From the NCBI RefSeq assembly GCF_963576675.1, contig NC_088917.1:12552001-12616000 (forward strand): a stretch of 64,000 nucleotides of DNA, read 5' to 3'. Source of the DNA: Euphorbia lathyris (taxonomy: Eukaryota; Streptophyta; Magnoliopsida; Malpighiales; Euphorbiaceae). The position numbers and the translations under genes were made by a program. The notes beneath the pieces are model-generated. The model worked only from the letters and a program-made list of their open reading frames with translations, was not told where the DNA came from and made no database searches. Shown here in pieces: positions 30,964-40,647 of the stretch. The stretch's first letter is position 1; each line of letters begins with the position of its first letter.

Positions 30964-32861
30964 TGTTATCGTCATAATTTATAGCATTTTTAGTATTTAA
31001 TTACTAGCTATTTTGTACCATTTTAATAAATTTTAATGATGGTTTTTGTATTTTTCTTCATTTTATGTATCTAAGCCACTTTATGTGTTTTCTAGGCACT
31101 TTCGCAAGGTTTTCGGTACAAATAACCAAGTCGGGGCTTAAGGCGGCAACTCGGGAGTAAAAGAGACAAGAAAAGAGGATCTTTAGTGACACCCAGCGTG
31201 CACTTCGTCGCGGATAGGTGCTGCAAGATAAGAGTCTAATAGTTCACACTAGGACAGATTTGACACATTTTCGTATTTTCAACTTTTCTCCCTCATACGG
31301 ACTCGGATTGAGGCGATTCAAAATGCGTTGGAAAGCTAAGAGAAAGATGAACAAATTTCTAATAATAATAATCTCCAAATTCGAAGTGCATCAGGCCCAG
31401 AAAATTATCCAAAGTTGATGAATATGTTGAAGCCTAAGATTCCTTTGACATTTCAACTCCTAAATTATTAAAATCTTCCCCCCATGCTCTCTTAAATGCT
31501 AAATTCAGATGATAAGGAGTGGGAGGCCATAAGGATGACTTGGTGTTTGGAATTTTGTGTACCATTTTACTATAAAAGGAGGTCTTGGGTGCCATTTGAA
31601 GACACACCAAGCTTAGGCTTAATTCTTCCCTCTATAATGTTATTTTGTTGATTCTTATCCTTAAGAATCAGTTGTTTGTGTTGTTCTTATTGTTGTTAGA
31701 GTGTTGTTTGTGCAAAAGTTCATCTAATAAAAGTAAGTTTCAAGTTACCGAAGAAGTTCGTTCGATAATCGTCGCTACGGTTTCTTCTAAACTTTAATCT
31801 CTTTTATTAATATGAACATTATTATCTATCTTTCTAAAATGTGTTTTAATCTAATGATGGGCTAAACCCCTCTTAACTAAGGCTAAAAGTGGATCTTAAC
31901 CTTAATTATGTGGTAATTACGTTTAACCTATTTAAGTTATCTTTATCCTTTTGAAGAACTAACTTATGATTCTTAATGCTTGTAGGAGATGGGCCAACTC
32001 TCTACTTGGATATAATTAATCGTTTATATTGACCGTGATTAAATTGATTAATCGAAATTCATAAGTTGGACCTAATGACCATTTAGTGTGGCTTATTGGT
32101 TTTCCAAGGTTTTTCATGAATCTTATTACAAATCTTTAATTTATTACTTGAGCCGGACCAAGGGAAAGTAATAAATTAAAGGTTTGGAAATAAGAAAACT
32201 TAATGCTTCTTTGGATTAACTACTTGAGCCGGACCAAGGGAAAGTAATTAATCGAAAGTATAGAACTAATTACTTGAGCGGTTTTTCTTGAATCTTAAGT
32301 AATCACTTTAGCCGGACCAAGGTAAAGTAGGTTAAAAAGGTTTAGATTTAATCTTGTTACAAATCTTAGATTTATTACTTGAGCCGGACCAAGGGAAAGT
32401 AATAAATCGAAGGTTTGGAAATAAGAAAACTTAATGCTTCTCTTGATTAATTACTTGAGCCGGACCAAGGGAAAGTAATTAGTCGAGAGTTTAGAACCGA
32501 TCTCGAGAACTATTAGTTAATAAGAAAAATCGCCATCTTAAAAAGGATAAAACAACTTAAAAGAGCTTACGTGTTATTACCAAGCAAAGAGGTTAAGTGA
32601 AGCTAGAAGCCTTAGTTTCTTTTATTATAAGTAATCTCTCACTTAATTTGTGTAATTTTTATTTCATTTCTCGCTTAAGGTTTAGCTTGGTTGTCCAACA
32701 AACTCTACATTTCGGTTGTTTAAATAATAGATAGTAAGCAAAAAGATTAGTACTTATAATCACCATCCTCGTGGGAACGATACTCTACTTTCACTTTATT
32801 ACTTGATACACGACTAAGGTACACTTGCCTTCACATGCACGTATACGTAAAACGCGCATCA
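30964..32861 (+). repeat. Athila 3' LTR
   Basis: It is 1898 bp, the same length as the 5' LTR, with TGTTATCGTC and CGCGCATCA ends. About 10 single-base differences and no indels were seen by eye, which points to a recent insertion. The short frame at 31218-31418 is identical in both LTRs and is only LTR sequence. Confidence 0.95.
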
Positions 32862-32866
32862 GCGGG

Positions 32867-32982
32867 CCTGTTCCAATGCTAGCGATTTTTTATCGACTGT
32901 TGTGCCGGAATGGCTGTCAAACGTTATTGTTGAGGATGTCAATCCTATTTTTATATGAAAGTTCTATTTAGGGTTCAAAAAA
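32867..32982 (+). pseudogene. L1-A ORF2 C-terminus and 3' end
   Basis: Joined across the Athila insertion (one target copy removed), ORF2 continues in frame for 30 more codons to a TGA at 32956-32958. The total is then exactly 1409 codons including the stop. A short 3' UTR ends in a run of A and the 15-bp target duplication. Confidence 0.8.
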
Positions 32983-32997
32983 AATAGAATTTACATC

Positions 32998-33410
32998 AGA
33001 TTCGTGTAAGTGTGAGTTCATATTTCTAGCAGAATGCAAGTAATGGAGGCCTTTGTCATATTCAGTTAAACCAATCATTTGGTTATGTTTATAGTCTCTT
33101 ATCTGACAAACACAAGATAAAAAAAAAATTGTATAATACTCCTTTCCACTAATTTATGAACTGATATAATATTTAAATGAAAAGTAGGAATGTGAAAAAC
33201 ATAATGCAAAACCAATTTTTCTAAAATTTTAACATCCCCTATTTGACTATGTATGTTATAATTGTTTGGCAATCTAGCAGTTATACATGAAACTGTTTTA
33301 ATATTAATGAAAACATCTAATGTATTATCTATATGATTAGTAGAGTCTGAATCTAGAATCCAAGCGTATTGCTCATTAGTAACACAATTAGCTAACATTT
33401 TGTTAGACAA
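32998..33410 (-). pseudogene. Copia-1 protease region
   Basis: The minus-strand frame 33099-33410 begins MSNKMLANCVTNEQYAWILD and continues SDSTNHID, matching the copia protease active site 'WIIDSGATxHI' with the catalytic DSG changed to DSD. NIISVHKLV is the decayed end of the 'NLLSVSKL' block. The region is cut on the left by the L1-A insertion. Confidence 0.78.
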
Positions 33411-33880
33411 ACATTACGTTTGTCTTAAAAAATGTTAGATGTGATTAACCAAAAAAACAAAAAGGACACAGAAAAATATATTAACAGTAAATAGAAAATC
33501 AAAAGAATGGAGTTAGACAAATCTGAGGTCTGTATTAGCAGTTTCCTTAAGACAGATGTCGTCGCTATTGACGATCGTCTCCCAGGATACAACAGATTAC
33601 GCAAGCAAACTCAAACCGTGTGTAGCCTAGTTATTACTGGAGTAGGAAAACAAGAACAATGTGAACAAACAAAGAGTATTTTGAAAAACTTCAACAACAT
33701 CTTTTAGCAACTTCTTAACCACCTGTGAATTTGACAATCCATTGTATATAAATAGAACTCGAAAGGATATGTCTTTTCACGAACGAATACGACTGTACAC
33801 GGATAGACACGACTGTTCACGATGGACACGACTGTTCATAAAAGGAGGTGTTTGTTGGTATTTAAATTAATACATAATTT
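33411..33880. other. Unresolved insertion in copia-1 with tandem repeats and TATA-like box
   Basis: This stretch interrupts copia-1 between the gag C-terminus and the protease. It starts near an imperfect palindrome around AGACAAACATTACGTTTGTCT (33409-33429). It contains TATATAAATAG near 33747 on the plus strand and three copies of an ACACGACTGTTCAC-like unit at 33786-33838. It ends near a purine tract AAAAGGAGGTG (33838-33850) followed by TTTGTTGG. The parts resemble an LTR element's control region but no matching ends were found. Confidence 0.45.
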
Positions 33881-34226
33881 TATTCAAAATTTTCCAACAC
33901 ATTTTGCATAGTCCCATTAGATTCATGCAACATTTCCATAAGTTTTTCCACTTGGACTTGAGTGAGTTGTAGATTAGCCAAGTTTAATCCTTATTAAAGA
34001 ACCTGCTGAGAAGCACCTAATTGAGAAGATTGCATGTAATATGCATTAAATAGGCCCAACTGCTGTACAGATTGAGAATTCGGAATTGTTGTAGCCATGT
34101 TAGCCTGACTTGAATTTGTAGAATTCTTCTTTGTGAATTTGAAATTTTGTGGAAACCCATGTTTCCTGTAACATTGATCAACAGTATGACCCAACTTGTC
34201 ACAATGACTACAAACATGACCCTTCT
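33881..34226 (-). pseudogene. Copia-1 Gag, zinc-knuckle region
   Basis: The minus strand reads CSHCDKLGHTVDQCYRKHGF, a complete CX2CX4HX4C knuckle of plant copia Gag. A Gln/Asn-rich stretch and VQVEKLMEMLHES follow. The knuckle was separated from the rest of Gag by the TRIM solo LTR at 34227. Confidence 0.85.
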
Positions 34227-34472
34227 TGTAACGACCCAGTCCAGAGTGGCTGGCGCTGGGATAAGAAGACCTGAGTAAGGAGCGGCCCTAAGGGATGGCG
34301 ATGGGGGCAAGAATGAATTGAATCTCACATCGGAAATGGAGAGAGAGATTGGGGCTTATTAGTAAGATGTGAATCCAATATATGCAGACGTGTTTTAAAG
34401 CCGTGAGGCCCAATGTGTTGGAATTGGACCAAAGCGGACAATATCTACATGGTATTGGACCAGAGTGTTACA
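34227..34472 (-). mobile_element. TRIM-like solo LTR in copia-1 gag
   Basis: The 246-bp insert has TG...CA ends in LTR style. On the minus strand it starts TGTAACACTCTGGTCC and ends GGGTCGTTACA. It is flanked by an exact 5-bp duplication, CTTCT (34222-34226 and 34473-34477). Phrases such as ATATTGTCCGCTTTGG, TTTTAAAACACGTCTGC and CGATGTGAGATTC are those of widespread plant TRIM LTRs. No 5S-like segment was noticed. Orientation is by similarity. Confidence 0.82.
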
Positions 34473-34477
34473 CTTCT

Positions 34478-34976
34478 TCTTATTGTCAAAATGTTATCCT
34501 TCAGTGGAATTGATAGAAGATTCTATAAAAGTCAAAGAAAAACCTGGCAATTGCATTTCTTGATGTAAAACCAAAGAGAAAACTGTAGTTATCTCTGGTA
34601 ATGGCCTCATTAATAATATTTTTGATCTGATGACAGAAAAATCAGCATTCAATCCTTTCAAAAATCTTATCACATAATCCTCCTCTTGATATTTCTTTGC
34701 TTTATTCAAGATTGGAGCACAAGCACAAGCTGGAGTACAAGAACAAATAGATAACGGTCTTAAATTGACCAATTTCTCCCAAACGGACATCAAGCGAGTG
34801 AAATAATCGGTTACAGAATAAGAACCTTGGGTAAATGAGTAGAATTCATCTTGTAATTCAGAGATTTTGAAAGCATCTCCCTGAGAATTTTGTGATGGAT
34901 CAAGAACATGATTCTGATACTGAGATGAAGCATTCTGAGTGGTATTGATCAAATATTCTACCATTTGACTGAATAT
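34478..34976 (-). pseudogene. Copia-1 Gag, N-terminal region
   Basis: The frame 34494-34964 carries FKISELQDEFYSFTQGSYSV, TDYFTRLMSVWEKL, VIRFLKGLNADFSVIRSKIL and LMRPLPEITTVFSLVLHQE, the typical copia Gag (UBN2-type) pattern 'RFLxGLNxxFxxxRSQILxxxPLPxxxxxFSxxxQEE'. Its N-terminus is short for the family and the frame does not continue cleanly upstream. Confidence 0.85.
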
Positions 34977-35107
34977 GGATGATTTTCTTGTAAAGAAGAA
35001 GCAAACCTAAGAGTGTAATTCGAGATAGATAGATAGATCTGAAAACAAAAGAACAACGAAAAGACGAATTGCTCTGAGTAAGAAAAAAATTGACCCATTA
35101 ATCTATA

Positions 35108-35455
35108 TGTATTTATAGCTCAACTCTGAAAACCTCTAACTATGCTTCCATGTCATCAATATCTGACGTGTCAAGCTACTGTTTTTTTTATCAAGTTGAG
35201 AAGAACAACTATATAGAAAGTTGACACCATTTAATTTAATCTTCAGAAACTCCAAGGTGGTTATGAGAGAAGCAAATCTCACTAATTATATATATTTATA
35301 GCTAAACTCTGAAAACTACGAACTATGCTTCCATGTCATTAATATCTGGTGTGTCAAACTACTAACGAACAAATATATAGAAAGTTGGCACCATTTAATT
35401 TAATCTTCACAAACCCCAAGGTCGTTACTAGAGAAGTAAATCCCACTAACTGGGA
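35108..35455 (-). repeat. Tandem duplication of a promoter-like segment
   Basis: The segment 35108-35283 and the segment 35287-35455 are two diverged copies. Both have TTTATAGCT.AACTCTGAAAA, CTATGCTTCCATGTCAT, ATATCTG.YGTGTCAA and CACCATTTAATTTAATCTTC. On the minus strand each copy has an AGCTATAAATA box. It lies just upstream of copia-1 gag, so it may be what is left of that element's LTR promoter. Confidence 0.65.
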
Positions 35456-35535
35456 CCTCTCAAACGGACACAAATTAATAAATATTTATAAAGTCACGGA
35501 CGAGACCACCCTTATCACGGGCGTGACTAGCAAAT

Positions 35536-35878
35536 AAGTTAACAAAAACTTAAATTCATATTTATATATTTTAGTATAGGTTTGGGAAAGGAATTTTTTG
35601 CTTTGAAATGCCTTGAGACCGAAGATCAGAGACATGTGTGCTTATACCCGTCTCGAATGCTTCATTATAAAAATTGTAATACAAGACGGATGATAAATCA
35701 CTTTAATCCTAGCTAGTTTGATGTTTTGCGTATAAATTTATCTTACAAGATTTATCTTTTGGTTTAACTAATTTAAAAAGGTTATGTGGAAATGTATTCT
35801 ATTTTTAAAAGATCGTTTGAAGGATAAATTCAGTGATAATTTTGCTCGGGACTAGAAAAAACTTAAGTGTAGGAGATT
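35536..35878 (+). other. Possible 3' internal end of a Tat-like gypsy element
   Basis: There is no frame. The last bases, GCTCGGGACTAGAAAAAACT then TAAGTGTAGGAGATT, resemble the decayed purine-tract region that precedes the 3' LTR in Tat-like elements. The start of this remnant is not defined. Confidence 0.4.
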
Positions 35879-37313
35879 TGATAAGCCCAAAATAGACCTA
35901 AAATAACATGCATAAATATGTCAATTTCATAGGAAAAATATGTTAATTATATTCTTTTGGAAGGATTTTACGTTGGTATTTGTTACTTTTGTGCAAGGTG
36001 TTAAATTATTTGGAAAAATCCAAATAGGAGCTAAAATGGAGCAAAAACGAGTAAGAAATCAAGTTTTCAGTGAAAGACGCGTATGAGATTCAGAGGCCGC
36101 GCCAGAGATTCAGCACTCAAACTAAGGAAGCAATACAAAGTCTATGTCGTGACCGAGATTCTAGAAATCTCGATCGCGACACGCGTTCTGGCACACCAAA
36201 AACGTGAAATTCTTCCACTCCTCCTTACTCCTAAAGCCGCGACATAGATTCTCATAATCTCTACAGAAACATCAGGATGATAAGGCACATTTTACATGTT
36301 TTATTTTCCAAACGACGCATCCTTTCATCCGGATAGAGACGACTCTTCACCAACAGATACGTTCCTTCAACACACCTCTTGAACAATTATAAATAGAGGA
36401 GACATTTCAGAATTCAAAGAGTTAGAGATTTTCAGTTTTAATTTTGTTAGAGATATACTTGTTATACAAGTTGTACAAATAGTTAGTTACAATATACAGA
36501 TCTTATAGTTTACATTAAAGTTTTGGTCGAGGACGAGTTTATGCTCTGTAGTGACCAAATATGTGCTATTTCGAGGATTCAGCGAGAGAAACCAGTGTAG
36601 GAGGCGCCCCAGGGTCTGACGAACCTACGAAGTGAGGAAATGATTGACAACCCGGAACTCAATTAGTTAAAATGCTATCCAAGCTTCTTATTCTTTGTTA
36701 ACTTGTGACGTTTCAATTCAAACTAATAAAATATCTTTTCAATACAATTCCATCTTTATTGTTGTTTATTTTAAGTTTGATCTAAGTGATATTCTTAAGT
36801 AATTTAATTGGTGTTTTCCTGCAAAAACATTTATTTACAAATCTAGTATTTTCCATGCAAACTTTGTTGAACACTTAAGCAAATTCGGATCTATATTTGA
36901 TCATTGCGGGAATATCGAATAATTGGTTTAGATTCCGAATTTGATTAAGGTTTTCAGTCTTAGGCCGAATAGGAAAGATTAATTACAGTTCAATGCCTAT
37001 TAAATTGAATTAATTGATAATTTGTTACATCTTTCTAAACAAATCAAAGTTATAAGTTGTGTTATTGCTTAGTATAAATAAGCCTTGGATATTAACTTAA
37101 ATCTAAACATAATTTCTATAAGTTGTAATCTAGACTATTGGCAAAATTAGAATCAGAATCAATACCTTTTAAACCATTTAACGATTTTTCTATTAACCTC
37201 GAGAAAACGAATTTAATCAGAAGTATAATTTCTATTATCAAAATATTCCCTATGGGATCGATATCTTTTTATTACTACAAGCGAAAACGTGCACTTTCGA
37301 AAATCGCTCAACA
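35879..37313 (+). mobile_element. LTR of a Tat-like Ty3/gypsy element (probably 3' LTR)
   Basis: It starts TGATAAGCCC after a purine-tract-like stretch and ends CGCTCAACA. Near the end is CCCTATGGGATCGATATC, a phrase typical just before the end of such LTRs. It abuts copia-2 sequence at 37314, but the flanking pentamers do not match, so it is more likely a truncated element than a solo LTR. Length is about 1435 bp. Confidence 0.6.
36388..36396 (+). promoter_or_regulatory. Candidate TATA box of the Tat-like LTR
   Basis: TATAAATAG occurs in the context CAATTATAAATAGAGGAG, about 510 bp into the LTR. Confidence 0.55.
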
Positions 37314-38605
37314 GGAACTAATAGAGCAATGTCTGTTATTTCAGAGTCAGAGGGACCATTCGGAGTGCCAGGATCAGGCCCAGAATGTACATGTGTAGTT
37401 GGTTGTGAATAAGGAACAAAATTTGAAGTAGATAATATAGGATTGGGAATAGGGAAATTACCTAGATACGGGCCAAGTAGAGATGGAGGTTGACATGATG
37501 TGCTTACCCTCGAGCTGCTAGAGGGAGATGATGATGCAGTGGCTACTGAAGCAAGAAACACATCTTCATTATACTGAACAAATTTGCAAATGTATATACG
37601 ACCAGTGGCATACTTAAGACAGATATCCCCAGAGTCATTCTTAGATGGACCAAGATAGGCACACAACTTAGATCGAAAATCAAATTTATGCAGATTGTAC
37701 GGTCGAAGAAGAGGATAGATGCCACTTCCAAAAATACGCAATTTTGTATATGCATGTTGTTTGTTATAAAACAGGCGATAGGGAGATTTATTTTTTAGAG
37801 CTTTGGTGGGTAGATAGTTGATTAACCTAATGATGTGAATCATGGCATAGTTCCAGAATTTCAGAGGTAAAGATGCATTAGCTAACAAAGTAAGGCAAGT
37901 ATCAACAATATGTCTAATTTTCCTTTCAGTTATGTCATTTGCATGAGTGCGAGGACACGCAATTTTGTGTATAATGCCATGTCATTTGAAAAAAGGTTGT
38001 AACTTTTGAAATCCCCCCCCCCAAGATCGGAATAGATATTCTTAACTCTCGCACTATACTGATTAGTAATCATGGCATAGAAATCACAAAAAGTTGAAAA
38101 AACATCACTCTTGTTCTTTAAACAAAACACCCATCCAAACCTACTGAATTCATCAATGATAATTAAAAAATAACGGTGACCAAGACAAGATAAGACTAGA
38201 GCTGGTCCCCAAACATCCAGATGTAAGTTTTCAAAAATAAATGTGCTAGAGCGACTAATAGAGGGTAAAGAGCTTCTAGCAAGCTTCCCTAAAGGACAAA
38301 ATGAACAATTGCTAACTGGACTTGAAGAGGATAAATTGTTGCCTTTGAGAACTGACTGTCTGATTCTGATAATTTCCAAGCCGTGCATGCCACCTTTCAA
38401 AAGACACCTTCTCTCCTACAAGCGCCTCCTTCAGGGTGGGTGTAAGCACATATAGTCCATCTTTACTCGGGCCGCGTAACAGGATTTCCCCAGTTGTTTG
38501 GTCCTTCACAAGAAAATGGCCAGGCCAAAATTCAAAGAAACAGGAATTGTCACGAGAAATTTTTTGAACAGACAAAAGAGATTTAGTGAGTTTAGGAACA
38601 AGCAA
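37314..38605 (-). pseudogene. Copia-2 integrase with GAG-pre-integrase
   Basis: GAG-pre-integrase: LLSVQKISRDNSCFFEFWPG, GLYVL and ERWHARLGN (38312-38605). Integrase core: LHLDVWGPA, YFLIIIDEFSRFGWVF and IYSDLGGGDF, where the usual SDxGGEF has lost its Glu. C-terminal region: LPLKFWNYAMIHIIRLINYL and PYRLFYNKQHAYTKLRIFGS, then CAYLGPS and IYICKFVQYNEDVF. It ends in a Ser/Pro-rich hinge with SDSEITDI. The frames 37250-37888, 37930-38400 and 38312-38605 overlap or shift, so it is a pseudogene. Confidence 0.85.
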
Positions 38606-38890
38606 TGCATCATTAATTTGCAGAATATTTAAATGAGTGTGTCCAAAGTGAGAAATTTTCAGACATTAACCATTGCCAAATTAAACCTATCATAGCCCTG
38701 ATAAGGATGCATCTGCTGAAGCTGAGCCGGATTGGCTCTCATATGGTTTGTGGCTCTAGTGTTAGGATACCACGGCTGAGTGGGACCCATGAATGGATTC
38801 TGCGGTTGTTGCCATGCCATGTGTGCTTGCGATCCTGGATTGTAGTTTTGATGTGAAAAGTTCTTCGATCGTTTTCACTTGTCAGCCCAG
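38606..38890 (-). pseudogene. Copia-2 protease remnant
   Basis: The minus strand reads WYPNTRATNHMRANPAQLQQ, then MHPYQGYDRFNLA. It corresponds to the copia protease 'WYPDSGATNHMT' with Asp-Ser-Gly changed to Asn-Thr-Arg. Stops follow. The catalytic Asp is lost. Confidence 0.7.
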
Positions 38891-40391
38891 TGACTAGATC
38901 CCCTCAATTGAAGCACTTGCCACTTCTTCTCTTCTTTGGATTCTGTTTCTTTGATTGTGGTGATGCAACTGTTGAGACATTAGCCTCACGGTGCGCAGAT
39001 GTACCATCGGAAGGGAGCAAAATTGACTTTCTTGTTGATTGTAGCATGCCTTCAATAGTCTTCAAACTATTCAAAAGCTCATGGTAGTTAATATTGGTGC
39101 CTCGCTGAGTGATTAGATTCTGAATAGTGGAGCAATATTCTTCACCCAAACCTTTGAATAACACAGACGACAATAGATGTCGAGGATATGGATTACCTGA
39201 AGCAACCAGATCATCAAGAATACTCTTTACTTTTTGTATGTAAGCAGTTACTGACATCCCTCCTTGCTCGAGCTCATGTAATTCAATAGCTAGCTGAAAT
39301 TGTTTAGTTCCTATGATGATGCCATATGCATCTTCCAAAGCTACCCGAATATCGTGATAGTATGTGAAACTTGTGATATCAGGAAAGATTTCTTCAGTGA
39401 TGGAATTTAGGAGTAAAGTCCTAACCACATTTTCTAAATCATCCCATTGGGAAAATAATGGATTTACGATTAAATCCGTAGACGAATTCATAAAACTTGT
39501 GCAAGAAAGAAATTAGGGTGGAGGAGGTACTGTACTGGTAATATGAGAAAAAAGATGATAAGTTTTGAGGGTGGATTTCATAGACATTCTCCAGGCTTTG
39601 TAATTATGGGGAGTTAATTTAATGTTGATGGTAATATTGGTTGGAAGGTGTCTTGGTGAAGGAAATGAGGAAGAAACTGGTCACGTATAAACAGGATGAA
39701 TTGTGTTAGAATGATCAAAGGGATAGGTTGGAGGTAAAATAGAATTAGGTTAGTTTTGAGCAGAATGGATATCAACTGTATTATTGAAGGTATTGGAGAA
39801 AAAAGATGGGGATGGATCACAAGCTGACTTGATTGAATTATTGTAAATAAATGGTGAGGAATTGATGTTAGATTGAAGCTGCTGCTGATTACTCGCTTCA
39901 GTAGCCTGATAGGCGGCCAAATCAGTAAGAACGAATGAGGACAGTTGCACCTTGGATGGGCCAGCAGCCGTCTGTGTCTGTCGATCAAAGTGAGCAGGAA
40001 CTTGTTGACTGGCACCCTAGGAGGCGGCCTGATACGCTGCGATCGCAGTAAGAATGGACGGCGGGAGAGAGACGGCTGGCATCGGTAGAGGCAAGGGCGG
40101 TGCTGTTGGGGTTGACATCGTGGCAGTAGCGAGGAAGATGGAGTCTTCCATGTGAAACAGCGAGGTGAACCGCCACCCGGAGCTGGGATTGAGAGAGTTA
40201 CCGGAATTAATGGTGGCAGGATTTGTTCCAGTAGCGACGGTCGGAATAGGTCCAGCAGCGCCAGTGGTGGACGCAGGGACTGTCATGGCAGTGAAGGTGG
40301 CGGTGGTGGCGGTGGAGACCGGGTTATAGGAGGTTGATTGAGGATTATCGGTGGATTTAGAGGGAGCGGAAGTCGAAACTACTGATACCAT
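38891..40391 (-). pseudogene. Copia-2 Gag
   Basis: The minus-strand frame opens at 40391 with MVSVVSTSAPSK and a long Ser/Thr/Ala/Pro-rich leader to 40017. Further down come ITINIKLTPHNYKAWRMSM (about 39570) and, at 38904-39491, WDDLENVVRTLLLNSITEE, FQLAIELHELEQGGMSVTAY and LVASGNPYPRHLLSSVLFKG, a copia Gag (UBN2-type) domain. The zinc knuckle begins KCFN and is cut by a TGA at 38904, where Cys is expected. Further stops lie near 40016 and 39750. No function is likely. Confidence 0.83.
40379..40390 (-). other. Copia-2 primer binding site (initiator tRNA-Met type)
   Basis: Directly after the LTR end the minus strand reads TGGTATCAGTAG. The first nine bases match the common plant copia primer site TGGTATCAGAGC. 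Confidence 0.7.
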
Positions 40392-40647
40392 GTTAGATGT
40401 ATAGTTTGATGTACATAAAGAATATAAAGATAGAGAGAAGTAATGTATAAGATTATACTTGAATCACCTTAATTGTGATTAGCCCTAAGGCCTTGTATTT
40501 ATAGTGATACAAATAAGAGTTTGTGTAGGAATACACAGTATAAGGTATAAACGTATTGAAACTCTACTTAGTTAGTAATATAGACAGATTGAAACTCTAA
40601 CTAGATAAAGATCTATTTACAAGATAATGTGGAACATTATCTCTAAC
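40391..40647 (-). repeat. Copia-2 5' LTR (continues as one base at 41563)
   Basis: On the minus strand the LTR starts TGTTAGAGATAATG (its first base at 41563, beyond hAT 4) and ends CTATACATCTAACA at 40391. The termini TGTTAG and CTAACA are inverted repeats. Length without the hAT is about 258 bp. A TATAAATAC sequence on the minus strand near 40497 may be its TATA box. Confidence 0.8.

Larger units (their letters stand above)
19663..32861 (+). mobile_element. Athila-type Ty3/gypsy retrotransposon, nearly intact
   Basis: The element is 13199 bp with two 1898-bp LTRs. Flanking pentamers are GCGAG (19658-19662) and GCGGG (32862-32866), 4 of 5 matching. It has a tRNA-Asp primer site, a gag-pol frame, a spacer with a hairpin array, a 3' ORF of the kind found in Athila elements, a long 3' non-coding region and a purine tract. 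The lineage call rests on the pol motifs ([20 protein letters not shown] and [10 protein letters not shown]), the 3' ORF, the large LTRs and the GGGAGGCAACCC phrase after pol (near 27493). It sits in the last part of L1-A ORF2. An Emigrant-like MITE at 23257-23775 splits gag-pol. Confidence 0.93.
13494..32982 (+). mobile_element. L1-A: full-length plant L1 LINE, split by Tourist and Athila insertions
   Basis: A perfect 15-bp target duplication, AATAGAATTTACATC, lies at 13479-13493 and 32983-32997, with a short A-run just before the right copy. Subtracting the Tourist MITE (292+3 bp) and the Athila element (13199+5 bp) leaves about 5990 bp, the size of a complete plant L1. It has a GC-rich 5' UTR, ORF1 (14079-15236) and ORF2 (15233-32958, interrupted). 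Both ORFs carry in-frame stops, so it is immobile. Confidence 0.92.
8638..34990 (-). mobile_element. Copia-1: old Ty1/copia element, broken by many later insertions
   Basis: Minus-strand fragments run in copia order from high to low coordinates: gag (34478-34976 and 33881-34226), protease (32998-33410), GAG-pre-integrase (13248-13478), integrase (12310-12578 and 11537-12097), a hinge (10783-11068) and reverse transcriptase (9853-10001 and 8638-8868). The gaps are exactly the inserted elements: L1-A, a TRIM solo LTR, an RTE tail, three hATs and a Harbinger-like foldback, most with clean target duplications. The RT and RNase H beyond 8638 are missing. No LTR is identified with confidence; promoter-like repeats lie at 35108-35455. 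Confidence 0.85.

Noticed and set aside
19917..31418. Identical 66-codon frames at 19917-20117 and 31218-31418, suggesting a duplicated small gene
   Set aside because: They are the same position in the two Athila LTRs; identity reflects the LTRs, and the frame has no known motif.
35879..37313. Solo LTR reading of the Tat-like segment
   Set aside because: Flanking pentamers do not match, and a purine-tract-like stretch precedes it, so a truncated element with its 3' LTR fits better.
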